A DNA stretch of 64,000 nucleotides from Craterostigma plantagineum (taxonomy: Eukaryota; Streptophyta; Magnoliopsida; Lamiales; Linderniaceae): assembly GCA_027422505.1 (NCBI GenBank), contig JAPQWV010000654.1, positions 1 to 64,000 on the forward strand, in the 5' to 3' direction. The stretch's first letter is position 1. Each line of letters starts with the position of its first letter. Positions 11,441-22,079 of this stretch are shown here, piece by piece. Position numbers and translations under genes: made by a program. Under the pieces are notes generated by a model. It ran no database searches and was not told where the DNA came from. It saw only the letters and a program-made list of their open reading frames with translations.

Positions 11441-11977
11441 ATGCAAAACCATCTACAGAATCTAATCACACCTCTAGTACTGCTGTTGATGGTAATCGCA
11501 GCCAATCGGGCCCAAACACCTCCGCCGCCGGCGGGTCCAATCCAGTCCGACCCGACCCAAGAGTACCTCGACGCCCACAACCACGCCCGATCCGAAGTGG
11601 GCGTGGGTCCGCTCAAGTGGAGCCCGCAGCTCGCCAAGTCGGCCAGCCTCACCGTGCGCCTCCAGCGCGACAAGCACAACTGCAGCTTCGCCGACCTGTC
11701 CAAGAGCCAGTACGGCGGCAACCAGCTCTACGCCGGCGGGATGGCGGTGACTCCGCGCGCCGCCGTGGAGAACTGGGTGGCGGAGAAGAGCTCCTACGAT
11801 TACGAGCGCAACGCGTGTACGGACGAGGGGAAGAAGTGCGGCGTGTACACGCAGGTGGTGTGGAGGAAGACGGCGGAGGTGGGCTGCGCCGCCGCGGTTT
11901 GCAGAACCGAAGGGACGAGCTTGACTGTTTGCTTCTACAATCCTCCTGGGAACGTCGTCGGCGAGAAACCGTACTAG
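11441..11977 (+). CDS. Pathogenesis-related protein 1-like (CAP superfamily), secreted
   Basis: This is a single-exon gene of 178 codons. It starts MQNHLQNLITPLVLLLMVIAANRAQ, a clear signal peptide, followed by a short proline run and a CAP domain from about residue 40. Family signatures are visible: YLDAHNHARSEVGVGPLKW, HNCSF, GGNQLYAGG, AVENWVAEKSSYDYERNAC, KCGVYTQVVWRKTAEVGCA and the C-terminal FYNPPGNVVGEKPY. The usual six cysteines of plant PR-1 domains appear to be present. PR-1 proteins act in the apoplast and are linked to sterol binding and defence; the style-type STS14 group is another possible match. The coding sequence is markedly GC-rich compared with its flanks. The specific role is unknown. 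Confidence 0.9.
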   Translation: MQNHLQNLITPLVLLLMVIAANRAQTPPPPAGPIQSDPTQEYLDAHNHARSEVGVGPLKWSPQLAKSASLTVRLQRDKHNCSFADLSKSQYGGNQLYAGGMAVTPRAAVENWVAEKSSYDYERNACTDEGKKCGVYTQVVWRKTAEVGCAAAVCRTEGTSLTVCFYNPPGNVVGEKPY

Positions 11978-12148
11978 AAAATTCGCATTCGTTTTGTAAT
12001 AAGCTGACGATGATAACGTTTGTTGTCCCTAATTTCCATCGTATTTTGCTTTGCTTTTGTTGAGATAATGAACTTAAGAATCGACGGAAAAGAGATAACT
12101 ATATACAGAAACAGTGTAAACAATACGAAATACTACAGAAATCTATCA

Positions 12149-14697
12149 TCACTTGGTGGCGACCACCGCTTCTTTGGAAATGAGATACCTAAAAGAAAAG
12201 TTATGCGAAATCCACTCGATGTTCTTGCGTGATTTTCCCAGTTGGCGTTTCTTGACGCTTTTCCTCAGATTATCGGGCAAAGATTTCTGCACAATCTCCA
12301 TCAAAACATCATGACAAAGACCCGAGTCTTTAGCAAACAACTCGACTATCTTCGGTACTACGACTTTATGATCTTTCCTTACACCAAAGGTTGCACGCAA
12401 GTACTCTTCCTTCGCCACCTCGAGTTCTTGGATAACCCTCTTGGGCGTGTAAATACGAACCTGAGAAAGAAAAAGAAAGAACGTAAGATTCGTTCGACGA
12501 ATAGCTTACTCTTACAGCTCGAAAGATTGAAAAGAAGTTATTACCGCTGGATCAGAATGGCTGCCAGACGAAAGCGCAAAGTAGAGAAGGGGCTCGGGTC
12601 GTTCTATTGCGTAAGCTTGTCGTTCATCGCCAGCTTTAAATTTCGTTTTCGAAGAAAGAAGTAGCCTCAGCCACTAAAAACCACATATAGTATGAAGAAC
12701 TTATTACAAAGAACTGTGAATGAATTTAGGACAAGAAAGTTAGAACATTTGGCGGGCGGGTCGTTTTCATACCTGTCCTGGACGAGGCATTCGACATCCT
12801 AACACCGAACTTTGTATGGCCCCAGCGCTAACTATGTTGCCCCCGACATTATATGCAGCCTAAATAAACACAAAAGTCAGACGATTTTTTCGCATTTACC
12901 ACATTCTCAATGTGTTCATTCAAGCAAGAAAACCTTCAAGAGTAGAAATGTTCTCTTCATGTTGTTCCGTGGGACGCCATAGGCAAGAATTGCCTGTTTT
13001 TATCAAAGAAAGAAAACAGAGTAAGCTGACTGTCGAAAATTTGTCTAGTGAACCAAGTCGAAATTCTTCTTACGTGCATAACCAAAGAATTGTGAACGTT
13101 AATCCAAAAAGCGAGCTTCTCTTCACGAGTCAGCTCCCCCGGGTCGATCTCTTCCAGTCGAGATATGAGAGACCTGAAATTTTGCAGCAACTGTTCGACG
13201 TCGCCGTTTTTCTGACCTCCACTGTACAAACGGTTCACTTCGATCATCGTACTGTAAGGGCCGCTGAAATCTTTCATCCCTTCGACGAGGAATGGATTAT
13301 CCAATCTACTGTCGAAGGAAGACGAATCGTTTCTGAACATGGGGCTCCAAATATCGGACTGATGATCCTTTGGAGAAAATCCGCTCGAGAAAGATGAAGA
13401 TGGAGACGAGGAGAGGCCATTATTAGCAGCCATCGAGGGGTCGGAGAGTTTGCAGTATATAGTGGACATGCACTTCACCATATCTTCAGACAGCTTATTC
13501 GGCGAATCTACGACGTGATCTGATATGCGGGTCCCAAGGTGCTCGGCCAAGCTTATTACATGCGAAGAAGAGCTTTGTGCATACTGAAACACAAAGGCCA
13601 AACAAACGGCGTTCAGCACGTCTTACACAATAGCTGAGAGGTCTAAAAGATGTTGCAATAATTTTTTTTAAACCTCCATCACATATAGTGGCTGAGAATG
13701 GCAAGCCCTTAAAGCCTTATCCATCGTGTCTGCTTGAGAACGTAGCGAAGAGTGGAAGCGTTGAACTCCAGCTTCTAGAAGCTTCTCTTCAGATGGAAGA
13801 TCCACTTCTTTCCTTGTGTCAGCCTCTGCTTGAGTTTTGACTTCAGAACTTGGAAAATCAAGGCGTTTTCTTGTCCTAGGAGATGTTGCTCTAGGAGTTC
13901 TACGAGTGTCTTTCTTCGAAGGAGACAACGAAGAAACTTTCTCGTCGAATGCCTTTCTGTACAGCGAAAGGAGGTATTGTTCCAAGTGTCCCACTTCTAT
14001 TTCTAGAACTGCAATTTCTCTTATGAGCTCAGCTGCCGACTGTAAATAGAGAAAGGAAAGATGTTCAGTCCAAGACCACTTCTTACATAGAAAGGTTGAA
14101 AAAAGGAAGAACAAGAATGTTGCCTTTGGGATCGCTGCTTCATCAGTAGCATGGATTGAAGAAGTTTTATAACCGAGTGCCTTCTCTAGAGCGCAACGGA
14201 CTGATACTTGTTCCTTCAATCTCTTTTCAAGAAGCAAAATCTGCACCAAGACAATGTTGTCGAAAATTAGCTGACTCTGATCAGATAAAGGAGGTGTATT
14301 TCTTATTCTGATACATACACATACCTCTTGTCTCAAGGAGTGTTGGATATCAGCATTTGACGGCTGCTTCATTTTGCCATTCACATCAAGTTCCACATCC
14401 TAGTATAAAGGGCATCATCATCACGTGTAAAAATCAAAGCTTCTATTACACATCGAAAGAGTTAACAATAGACACACTGAGATCTCTTACCAACTTCAGT
14501 CTCTGAGCTTCTTCGACAGACTGCATCGGCTTAATGTCCTCCGTTTCTCTATTATCAGGAAAACTGCAATTCATTAAGAAGCTTCGTTATGCAGAAATCA
14601 CAGAAGAGATGATACTCGTAAAACGTCATTACCTCTTCGAACGATTGTGTCTGACCAGCATAGGCCATTTACCACTACTAAAACCTTCAAATCCCAT
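12149..14697 (-). CDS. MIP1 leucine-zipper and DUF547 protein
   Basis: The gene starts at ATG 14697 (MGFEGFSSGKWPMLVRHNRS) and ends at 12149. The N-terminal half carries the ternary-complex-factor MIP1 zipper: LRQEILLLEKRLKEQVSVRCALEKALGY, then after an intron AAELIREIAVLEIEVGHLEQYLLSLYRKAFD. A basic serine-rich linker follows. The C-terminal DUF547 domain spans exons that include LTREEKLAFWINVHNSLVMH, AYGVPRNNMKRTFLLLK, AAYNVGGNIVSAGAIQSSVLGC, RQAYAIERPEPLLYFALSSGSHSDPAV and the last exon with KDSGLCHDVLMEIVQKSLP. DUF547 resembles a transglutaminase-like fold, and the biochemical function of plant members is unclear. The intron after the second zipper exon uses a GC donor (AAAG/GCAACA near 14121). 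No frameshift was found. Confidence 0.88.
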
Positions 14698-15762
14698 TTC
14701 TGCTGCGGAAAGGCTGATCAAGATAAGATTTTTATCGCAGAAAAAAAAAACACACAACTCAAGGATGAAGTCAAAGCCCACTATTGTCTTCTTGCCTTCT
14801 TTTTCTTGTCGCTCTGAAGAAGGTCTGAACACTACAGAGGGTCATGTGACTGAGCAAAAATAGCTAATGTAAAGGCAATCCTTTTAATTGACAATATGGA
14901 AAGCGTAAATAAAAATCAAGCCTTTTTTGCCATACCGTATCTTGGCAACCTTCAAAACTCTGTTCGTGCGACTATGGCTTCGGAGCTCGTTGTCTTAAAA
15001 GAAGTAAAAATAGACAAGCTTCGAGCCATTGAAACAGATTGTTTTCGTGCAAGTATGCTTTCTTCTTCTCTTTAGTTGAACTGAAGAAAAGAGAATTTAA
15101 TGCCAATGCCGAAGTCAATAAATCAGTAGATGCTTGGAAAGATTTTGGTAGGTACGAAAATATGGAGGCACTGGAAAGAAAATGGTGGCTGTGAGGGTAA
15201 AACGGTAACTAAAACTTGCTACAACATCAATAATATATCGCCAAGTAGAGACAATAAATATCGAGGTAAGAGATGGACAGTCGTCGTCACCTTTGATTTT
15301 GTTTCGTTGTGTTTTGTGTGTGGCTGCGAGTCTTGTGACTTCATATATTAGTAAATTTATTAAACCATCTTCAGAAAAATTTTACCGTGCATTTACATTC
15401 TTTTGTAGCTTAGACTAGATTCATGTTGCCAAATGTAATAACTTTTTCACAGGGCATTTGAGAGGAAATATTTTTAGCAAATTCTTTTAGGTAGGCTCAA
15501 ATGTCTATATATATTAAATAACATCATAAATTGGGACCTTTTACTCTATAATCGCATTTTTGGATACAGTTGGGAAGTATAAAAGATTCCATACCCATTA
15601 ACTATAAGGCAAGTTAGGAATATACAAATAGATCAAAGCTACTCAAAAGAAGTTAGGAAGTTAAAAAGGTCAACAAAAAGTGGAAGTGGGAAAGGTAATA
15701 TCCGAAGGTACTAGACAATCGAGGTTAATCTAGATATTAGAACTTGGAAGCCACAAAAGAAC
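14698..15762. other. Spacer with MIP1-DUF547 5' flank
   Basis: About 1 kb of AT-rich DNA upstream of the minus-strand gene. The first 250 bp probably contain its 5' leader. ORFs here are short and show no protein-like composition. Confidence 0.4.
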
Positions 15763-16024
15763 TACTTCCTGTGTCCCGGCTATTTCTTCCCAAAGATTAG
15801 TGGCACGGATATTAAGAAACCACATTATTTTAATATTATAGTACACCTTTTGAGGTATGGAGAGAGAAAGTTATTAGGAGACACGCAAATCAAGAAGATT
15901 TTTTTAATATTAATGGTGTAATTAGTTTAATTAGTGGGATAATTTTTTACCAAAAATGGAAATGGGAAGAATTATGTGGGACGCCCGAAATAGAAAGTGG
16001 GAAGAAATAAGTGGGACGGAGGTA
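15763..16024. mobile_element. Stowaway-like MITE, degenerate
   Basis: The right end, read on the minus strand, begins TA-CCTCCGTCCCACTTATTTCTTCCCA. The left end on the plus strand begins TA-CTTCCTGTGTCCCGGCTATTTCTTCCCA. The CTCCGTCCC-type terminal inverted repeat with flanking TA (15763-15764 and 16023-16024) is the hallmark of Stowaway/Tc1-mariner MITEs. The element is about 258 bp with no coding capacity. The left end has diverged from the right, so it looks old. Confidence 0.65.
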
Positions 16025-16162
16025 GTAGAAGATATTAATGCAACCATGTATGTTTTATTAATAACACGACAATTCGAGGGTGAAAAAGGCAAATTCCACC
16101 TTAAAAGGAATGAATGTAGGGAGAAAAACATTGGATTCTTGAAATAGTATGACTATTATTAC

Positions 16163-16460
16163 TAAGGGTAACCACAATGGTGGTTTATAGGTGTGTCATA
16201 TGTGCTTATTTGGCACTTTATATGACACACCACCATTGTGGATGTGTCATGAGTATGACATTGTGTCATATTTATGACACAGTGTTATAGGATTAAAAGG
16301 AGAGAGAAGGTGGAGAAAGAAAAAAAATTATTTATTTATAGTTGTGGGTCCGTGTTATAGTAGTATTATTATTGTGAAAAAAGAGAATAAAATATAGAAA
16401 AATATAGTGAAAAGCTGATGTGGCAGTATTATGGGTGTGTTATCGTTGTGGACACCCTAA
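16163..16460. mobile_element. Tourist/PIF-Harbinger-like MITE
   Basis: A 292-bp non-coding element (16166-16457) has inverted ends GGGTAACCACAATG and, read from the other side, GGGTGTCCACAACG. It is flanked by a TAA triplet on both sides (16163-16165, 16458-16460), as expected for a 3-bp Harbinger target duplication. Internally it carries repeated TGTGTCAT/ATGACACA motifs that form inverted repeats. Confidence 0.75.
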
Positions 16461-18171
16461 TAATACTTGTCTAATAGAATGTTGCGTAGTATTAAATAAA
16501 AATACTCAAGTGTCGATAGTTGATGATACCATACCCCCTTTGTCCTTAAGCTGATAAGAGACTTGTTTGTCTTAGAATCGGAAAATAAAATAAGATTGAC
16601 CTTTATCAATTGGGCTCATCTTTTCTGTCGTTACACAGACTTCCTTACGATAAAAGCTTTCTTTATTACAGCTGAGGCGGGGCTTACCATGGTTATTATT
16701 ACTAACTAGCTATAGATCGAGCCAATTATAATAATATAATGTTAAGAATGGCCAACAATATTAATTTTTCTAGTGTAACTTTATTTAATTGTATAAATTT
16801 ATAAGTTATTCGAAAGTTTATTATGTTAATGGTCGTCTTGGGTTCATCGTGACAATTTAAACTCCAGCCCCAAGATGTTTTTTTTTTTTTTTCTTAAATG
16901 AAATATAAAACACGGAACTGCAGAAGCCAACCATATGTATACAATCTATATATCATGATACGAACCATCGAAACTTCTATTTCATCATGTTATATGATTA
17001 GGTACATTTCACAAGAGACCAGAAATGAAATGTCTTCTTCCCCATGTCAACTCTAAAGATATTTAGCTAAATGTTTCTGCTTCAATGATTAGGTAATCGT
17101 GGGAGCAAGTGAAATCGCGAATTATCATTATTTTTAAAATTTATAATATTAAGAGACAGGAATATGTTGGGCTGTCATCATTCATCAATGATCGAGCGAA
17201 CCACGTTAACAGCATCATTATGTAATTAAATCAAGAAATCTCAGCATTAACACAATGTACTTCGTTCAAGGCTAATTAGAACCAAACCCATTATTGTTTC
17301 TTAGAGAAGAGAAGAGACTGAAGAAAACTTTTTCGGATAAATATAACGAAATGCAGAAAGTTCCTTTAACCTCGATATGTTTCTTTCTAGTTCAGTCAGT
17401 CTAAAAACATGTCTGAAGAACGCGGAAAAAAAGACAGTAATGGAATAATTATAACGTAACGAAAAGTACAGAACATTCCAAGGAGACGTGGACAAGCAAG
17501 TGAATGCCAATGACAACGTAAAAAATGGCATCTCATTAACCTTTTTCCCCATCATATCAGTAGCCCCATTGACCACCTCCCACAAATGAAAGCATGCAAT
17601 GCACATGAAGGGAGGGGAGGAAAGAAAGTATTCTGTAAAAAATAATGTAGTAATGTACCTTTTGAGACAAAGGGTCAAGCTATAGCACGTTGTAGTTGAA
17701 TCTTCGTATTACTAAGATAGCCCAGATCAGAAATTAGAAAATACGATCCAAATTGATAGATAATAATGAGTCTGTGATCGAACATTCTTCGACCTTCGTG
17801 GTCCTTTTCCATTGTGACCACAAACACGCCGATGTGCAACTAACTTTCGGCCTGTGCCAATGGTAGAAGCAGCTTTGGCCTTACGCACTTTAGTTTTAGC
17901 ATTGAGACCACCATTGCTTGTACCCTGTCTCACATGTATACGCGCAAATGTATACCATACTAACAAAGAGATATTTATCAAGAAAACCAAAAAAATGCTG
18001 CAAGAAAAGATTTTCTAACTTGGAATCTTGATTTTTACATGTTCTCAAGCAAGCAGAGGTACTATCAATCAAAACAATGCAGCAAGTCAATGGTTAAACG
18101 AGTATCCATTACAAAATCAGCAGCTTTACTTTCTCTAAGTAAAACTTCAACTGAAATAATGCCACCACTAA
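16461..18171. other. Gene-poor AT-rich stretch
   Basis: No confident gene is seen here. It holds a T-tract near 16880 and low-complexity AT. A basic minus-strand open frame at about 17740-17934, preceded by an AG acceptor, could be a 3' exon of the KNL2-like gene, but no consistent splice phase was found. The remaining ORFs look random. Confidence 0.4.
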
Positions 18172-19178
18172 CTAACCAACACCATGGCTTCTACGCCTTT
18201 TAAAAGAACCACGGCCACCATCAGGTTCTTCCGAAGTATTCTTCCTCTTTCTTGAGGAAGGTGCCTTAAATGCAAACGCAAAATCTTCCCACTTGGGAGG
18301 AAATCCAGCTTGAAACTATCACAAACCTGTCGAAAATGAAATTCCCATGGAATGATGTCAATTGCAAATCAGCATGTAAAATATTTTCGACGGATGGACA
18401 GAAAACCAATTTAGTACCATGGAATTGAACCCATTCTCAAGCGTGACCGAACATTTCAGAATCCCATTAAGCGTAACTGTAAAGCCATCAACAGTTTCGA
18501 GAGTAACGCTATCATATCTCTTTACAATTGGTGCAGAGAGAAAACATCGTACAGCGCTGTTCCTGCATTGTTAAGAACCATAAAACCTTGTAATAAAACC
18601 AGCTAGACATGCCAGCTAAACCTTGTAATATCTTCTGATAACTGAGAAAATTTAATCCATCGTCAACTAATTTCATTGGAACAGACAAAGACTTAGGAAG
18701 CTAATCATTCATAAGCCAATGCAGGACAGATGACATGAAGGATTTGGTGACGATGTTCAATGGAGAACATAATAACATCATAAAGAACAGTGTAAATCAC
18801 CCTTCTATTGCAGAATATTCTACATCCATATCGTTTGCTATTGCAGGATTAAAACAGAAAACAAAAGACCCCAAAACGAAAAAAAAAAAAGCAGAAAGGA
18901 AGTGTCCTTACTCGCTAGAAGATAATCCTCCGACGCCAAGCCGCTTGTCGCCGGAATCTGACTGGGCATTGAGGAGCCACCAATCAAGCAAGAAAACCTA
19001 CCACAAACGGCTATAACCAATGACGAGCTGCCACGTGACAGTACAGAAATATGAAAGGAAGGCTAGGGCTTACTTGTTTAGTGGGGGTAAGGCACTTCCC
19101 CGATCTATTGCCAGAATAAGGAGTTGAAGGGAACCTCCGTAGACTGTCTCGGCGGCGAAACAGCTTGGTTGTCGCCAG
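18172..19178 (-). CDS. SANTA-domain protein, short KNL2 (beta-KNL2)-like
   Basis: Four exons assemble on the minus strand: about 19178-19074, 18997-18912, 18562-18418 and 18315-18172. They encode an N-terminal basic stretch ending CLTPTKQ and then a SANTA domain: VFLLDWWLLNAQS...KRLGVGGLSSSE, NSAVRCFLSAPIVKRYDSVTLET, DGFTVTLNGILK and FQAGFPPKWEDFAFAF. The tail is short and basic (SRKRKN, FKRRRSHGVG). SANTA domains occur in KNL2/M18BP1, the factor that licenses CENH3 loading at centromeres. No CENPC-k motif is visible, which matches the short beta form described in plants. The first exon has no in-frame ATG: CTGGCG sits directly after a good acceptor (TTTCCCTAG). Either an upstream exon is missed or the start is altered. 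Confidence 0.7.
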
Positions 19179-19385
19179 CTAGGGAAAAAAAATATTTGCA
19201 AGAACATAGTCCTATTAAATCCAACACTCACTGTTCTGTCTGGGCTGGGCCGAAGAAGTTTCACTTTATATTTATTTTATTGGCCTTATTCACTTTTAAG
19301 CCGAACTAAATATGATCTTATCTCAATCTGATAAAGATTAAATATTAAGATTATGGCAATTAGACATGAATTTATTCTCAAAATC

Positions 19386-21269
19386 CTATTGAATCGAAAA
19401 AGATTGAGAGTGATAAACATCTGCTTGTATCTTCATCAGATTCAAAACCAATTCAACAGCGCTCAATCTCTTCTCCCATTCCCCTTCCAAGCACGCCATG
19501 CTAAGCTTCATCAACCTCGACGAGACCTCGGCGCAATCGATGACATAGCCGCGTGAATTCTCAATTCGAAGCCGCGGATCGACGAGCCGGACAATCTCAT
19601 CGTCGGCAGCCGCCGCCGACATTACGTAATCGGACAGCAACACTTCTCCGCCGCCGTCGTCTTGCGAGAAGACAGCATCGCTGCCCGTAATAAGCTCCAG
19701 CATTACGACTCCAAAGGCATAAACGTCCATCTTCGGCGTCACGACGCCGCTCTGCAGGTACTCGGGCGCCATGTAGCCCTTTTCTCCTCTAACCCTAAAA
19801 GATCGAGGCGAACCCTTATTTTCCCTCGCCATCCCGAAATTTCCGATCTTGCCCCTCAGCTCGCTGGTGAGGAAGATATTTCTTGAAGTGACGTTCTTGT
19901 GGACGTAGGGTCGATCGGCGAAGTCGTGAAGGTATTCGAGCCCCTTTGCCACGTCTAAGGCAATGAGGATCCTCGTGTGCCAGCTTCGTATGCCTGGGGA
20001 GTTTTCATCCCTAAGCCATTTCCTGAGAGATCCGTCGTGGAGGTATTCATAAACTAGGTACAGATCACTATCGTGTTGGCAGACGCCGTAGAGGCTTACT
20101 AGGTTCAAGTGGTTGATGCTGGCGAGGATCTTTACCTCGTTCGCCACGTCAGCGTTCGCGGTCTTCTTTATTACGGATGGTTTGCCTCGGAGGACGCCTC
20201 TGTAGGCCGAGCTGCTCAGCTTCTTGAGTGGGCTGAAGTTTTCTGTAGCCGTTTGCAGTTCTTGGTACTCATATGTCTTCATGGTTTCTCCCGTCCTTAC
20301 GACGATGCTCATGAAGTTCTCTGGTAATGGAGTTTGGTCCTTCAAAGACGATGTTCTTTGCATTTTCTTGTGGCAAAAGCAGTAGACAACCACAAAGCAA
20401 AGGACTGCTAGAACGGAACCTAACGAAAGCCCGACGTAAATCCCTTTAAGGGAGATCGAGCTCTTCTTATCCCTTTTCTGGGGGATTATAGCAGGCGAAG
20501 AATCATTCGACGGTTGGTAATAACTTCGCATCTCAGAGCTCGACGGTTTCCTATTCAGTGGAATCAAGATAGTCGTAAATGGAAAAAGTCCTGGATCTTC
20601 GTCCGAAAATCCATTGGCTGAAGCTATACTCCTCGAGCTTACGTTGAACCTTTCGCCGATCAAAGGGATCGTATCTTTCCATTTAACCAAGTACGTAAAC
20701 AAGTACTTAGTTCCCGTTTTCATCTGTTCTTGCGTAGGACAAGCACATCTAAGCGGTACTCGAAGTATGTCCCCAGGTAGAAGGTCAGTTTCGCCGTAAG
20801 GATTCTCCTTCTTAAGAGCGTCGCAAGTTGTGAGCCCTTGGAACGTCTCGTTGGCAATCGTAAAGTACGTTTCTTCTTGCTGATCTTCGTAGGTGTAAGA
20901 AGCATTGGATTGATAGTACCGACTGGAAGAACAGTAGCAGTTGACGGGGATTATGACATCGGTTTCTGGGAGCAGATTCGAAGAAGTCGAGATGTTGTTG
21001 ACCTGGGCTAATCTTGAAGGGTCGGCGGACGTCAGGTTTGAAATCGAAGAGACAGAAAGATAAGGTGCTTTGGTCCGAAACATAAGGTAGGCTGTGCAAG
21101 AAGGGTTTTCTCGGTGGCAAGTGTAGAGGAAAGAAGGAGATGGGCCTCCCGATTCATCTGAAGCGTTGCAAGCCATGATCGAATTTCCCGAATACTGCTG
21201 TTGGGCGACGACGGGATTGAGCCCCGAGAATGCAGTGGCGATCAAGAAATGGATCAAGAATATGGTCAT
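19386..21269 (-). CDS. LYK5: LysM receptor-like pseudokinase (LYK4/LYK5 type)
   Basis: This is a single-exon gene of 627 codons starting at ATG 21269. It has a signal peptide (about residues 1-22) and then an ectodomain with three LysM units and the conserved CxC pairs (NCYCSS, CACPT). A transmembrane helix follows (GLSLGSVLAVLCFVVVYCF, about 275-295), then a kinase-like domain. The kinase signature residues are missing: the glycine loop reads LSSSAYRG, the HRD motif is HKN and the DFG motif is NFG preceded by G. This matches the known LYK4/LYK5 chitin co-receptors, which lack kinase activity and signal through CERK1 at the plasma membrane. The nearest symbol is LYK5, but LYK4 cannot be excluded. 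No frame breaks. Confidence 0.9.
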   Translation of the reverse strand: MTIFLIHFLIATAFSGLNPVVAQQQYSGNSIMACNASDESGGPSPSFLYTCHRENPSCTAYLMFRTKAPYLSVSSISNLTSADPSRLAQVNNISTSSNLLPETDVIIPVNCYCSSSRYYQSNASYTYEDQQEETYFTIANETFQGLTTCDALKKENPYGETDLLPGDILRVPLRCACPTQEQMKTGTKYLFTYLVKWKDTIPLIGERFNVSSRSIASANGFSDEDPGLFPFTTILIPLNRKPSSSEMRSYYQPSNDSSPAIIPQKRDKKSSISLKGIYVGLSLGSVLAVLCFVVVYCFCHKKMQRTSSLKDQTPLPENFMSIVVRTGETMKTYEYQELQTATENFSPLKKLSSSAYRGVLRGKPSVIKKTANADVANEVKILASINHLNLVSLYGVCQHDSDLYLVYEYLHDGSLRKWLRDENSPGIRSWHTRILIALDVAKGLEYLHDFADRPYVHKNVTSRNIFLTSELRGKIGNFGMARENKGSPRSFRVRGEKGYMAPEYLQSGVVTPKMDVYAFGVVMLELITGSDAVFSQDDGGGEVLLSDYVMSAAAADDEIVRLVDPRLRIENSRGYVIDCAEVSSRLMKLSMACLEGEWEKRLSAVELVLNLMKIQADVYHSQSFSIQ

Positions 21270-22079
21270 GGTGGATTGATGTAAGAGAATAAAGGAGTTC
21301 TTGTAAAGGGTGATTGATCTCTAACATATATGTTGAATCAAAATGTCATTCTCAGTAAAGTCAACGCTGGAGGGAAGGAAACTCCTACCAATCATTGAAG
21401 GAAAAGCTTTTACCAGAAGCTTGAAAGTACCATTTAAATTTTTTTTTTTTTAAAAATGGCGTGGTAGCTCTAGTTTAGTTGTGACACAGCATAGACGAAG
21501 ACTGAGCAAGCCTAATAGAAAAATGGCTGATTATGTCATCAGCAGTTGAACCAACCCTATGCATTCATACTGGCCTGGGCATATAAACAATGGAAACGTG
21601 AGAATGAATAAACTATGAACAGTAATATAAACAGTTGACCAAGTGGGTTTGAAAGATTTGAGTTTTATATCACTGAGATAGGAGATTCTTGTAACTCATT
21701 AGAAAACACTGCCGGTCTCGTATGATCTTACCAGTTCAATCCTAAATGGAAGTTTCAATTGCTGACATGAAGAGTTACAAAAACCCCTGAAATGGTCTGT
21801 TCTAACTCAGACAGTTGGAACTAAACCAGACAAGAAGATGCATCCCTGTATTGTATTGTATCCGTGTAGTGAAATGAAAAAATACAAGACATCTAAAGTC
21901 GGCCCCACTGATAAATAGTACGCCTATTGAGCTGAGTTGTAGGCATTATCCACCTCTGAAAATCACTGGAAAAACATGAACCAAACAAATCAAAACACAG
22001 CTGAGGATCTCAGATAACGGAAGCTTGATTTGAGTTCACCGACGAACATGTTCAAATTCTCACAACACGGGTTTCAAAT
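21270..22079. other. Divergent spacer between LYK5-like and TLP18.3 genes
   Basis: About 800 bp without coding signal. It must include both promoters. An A/T tract lies near 21440-21452. No repeat or element boundary was recognised. Confidence 0.4.

Noticed and set aside
15130..15351. Plus-strand 73-codon frame
   Set aside because: Located in AT-rich spacer with no family resemblance or flanking exon signals.
17301..17678. Minus-strand 125-codon frame as a gene
   Set aside because: No recognisable domain, no splice context, biased Phe/Ser composition from T-rich DNA.
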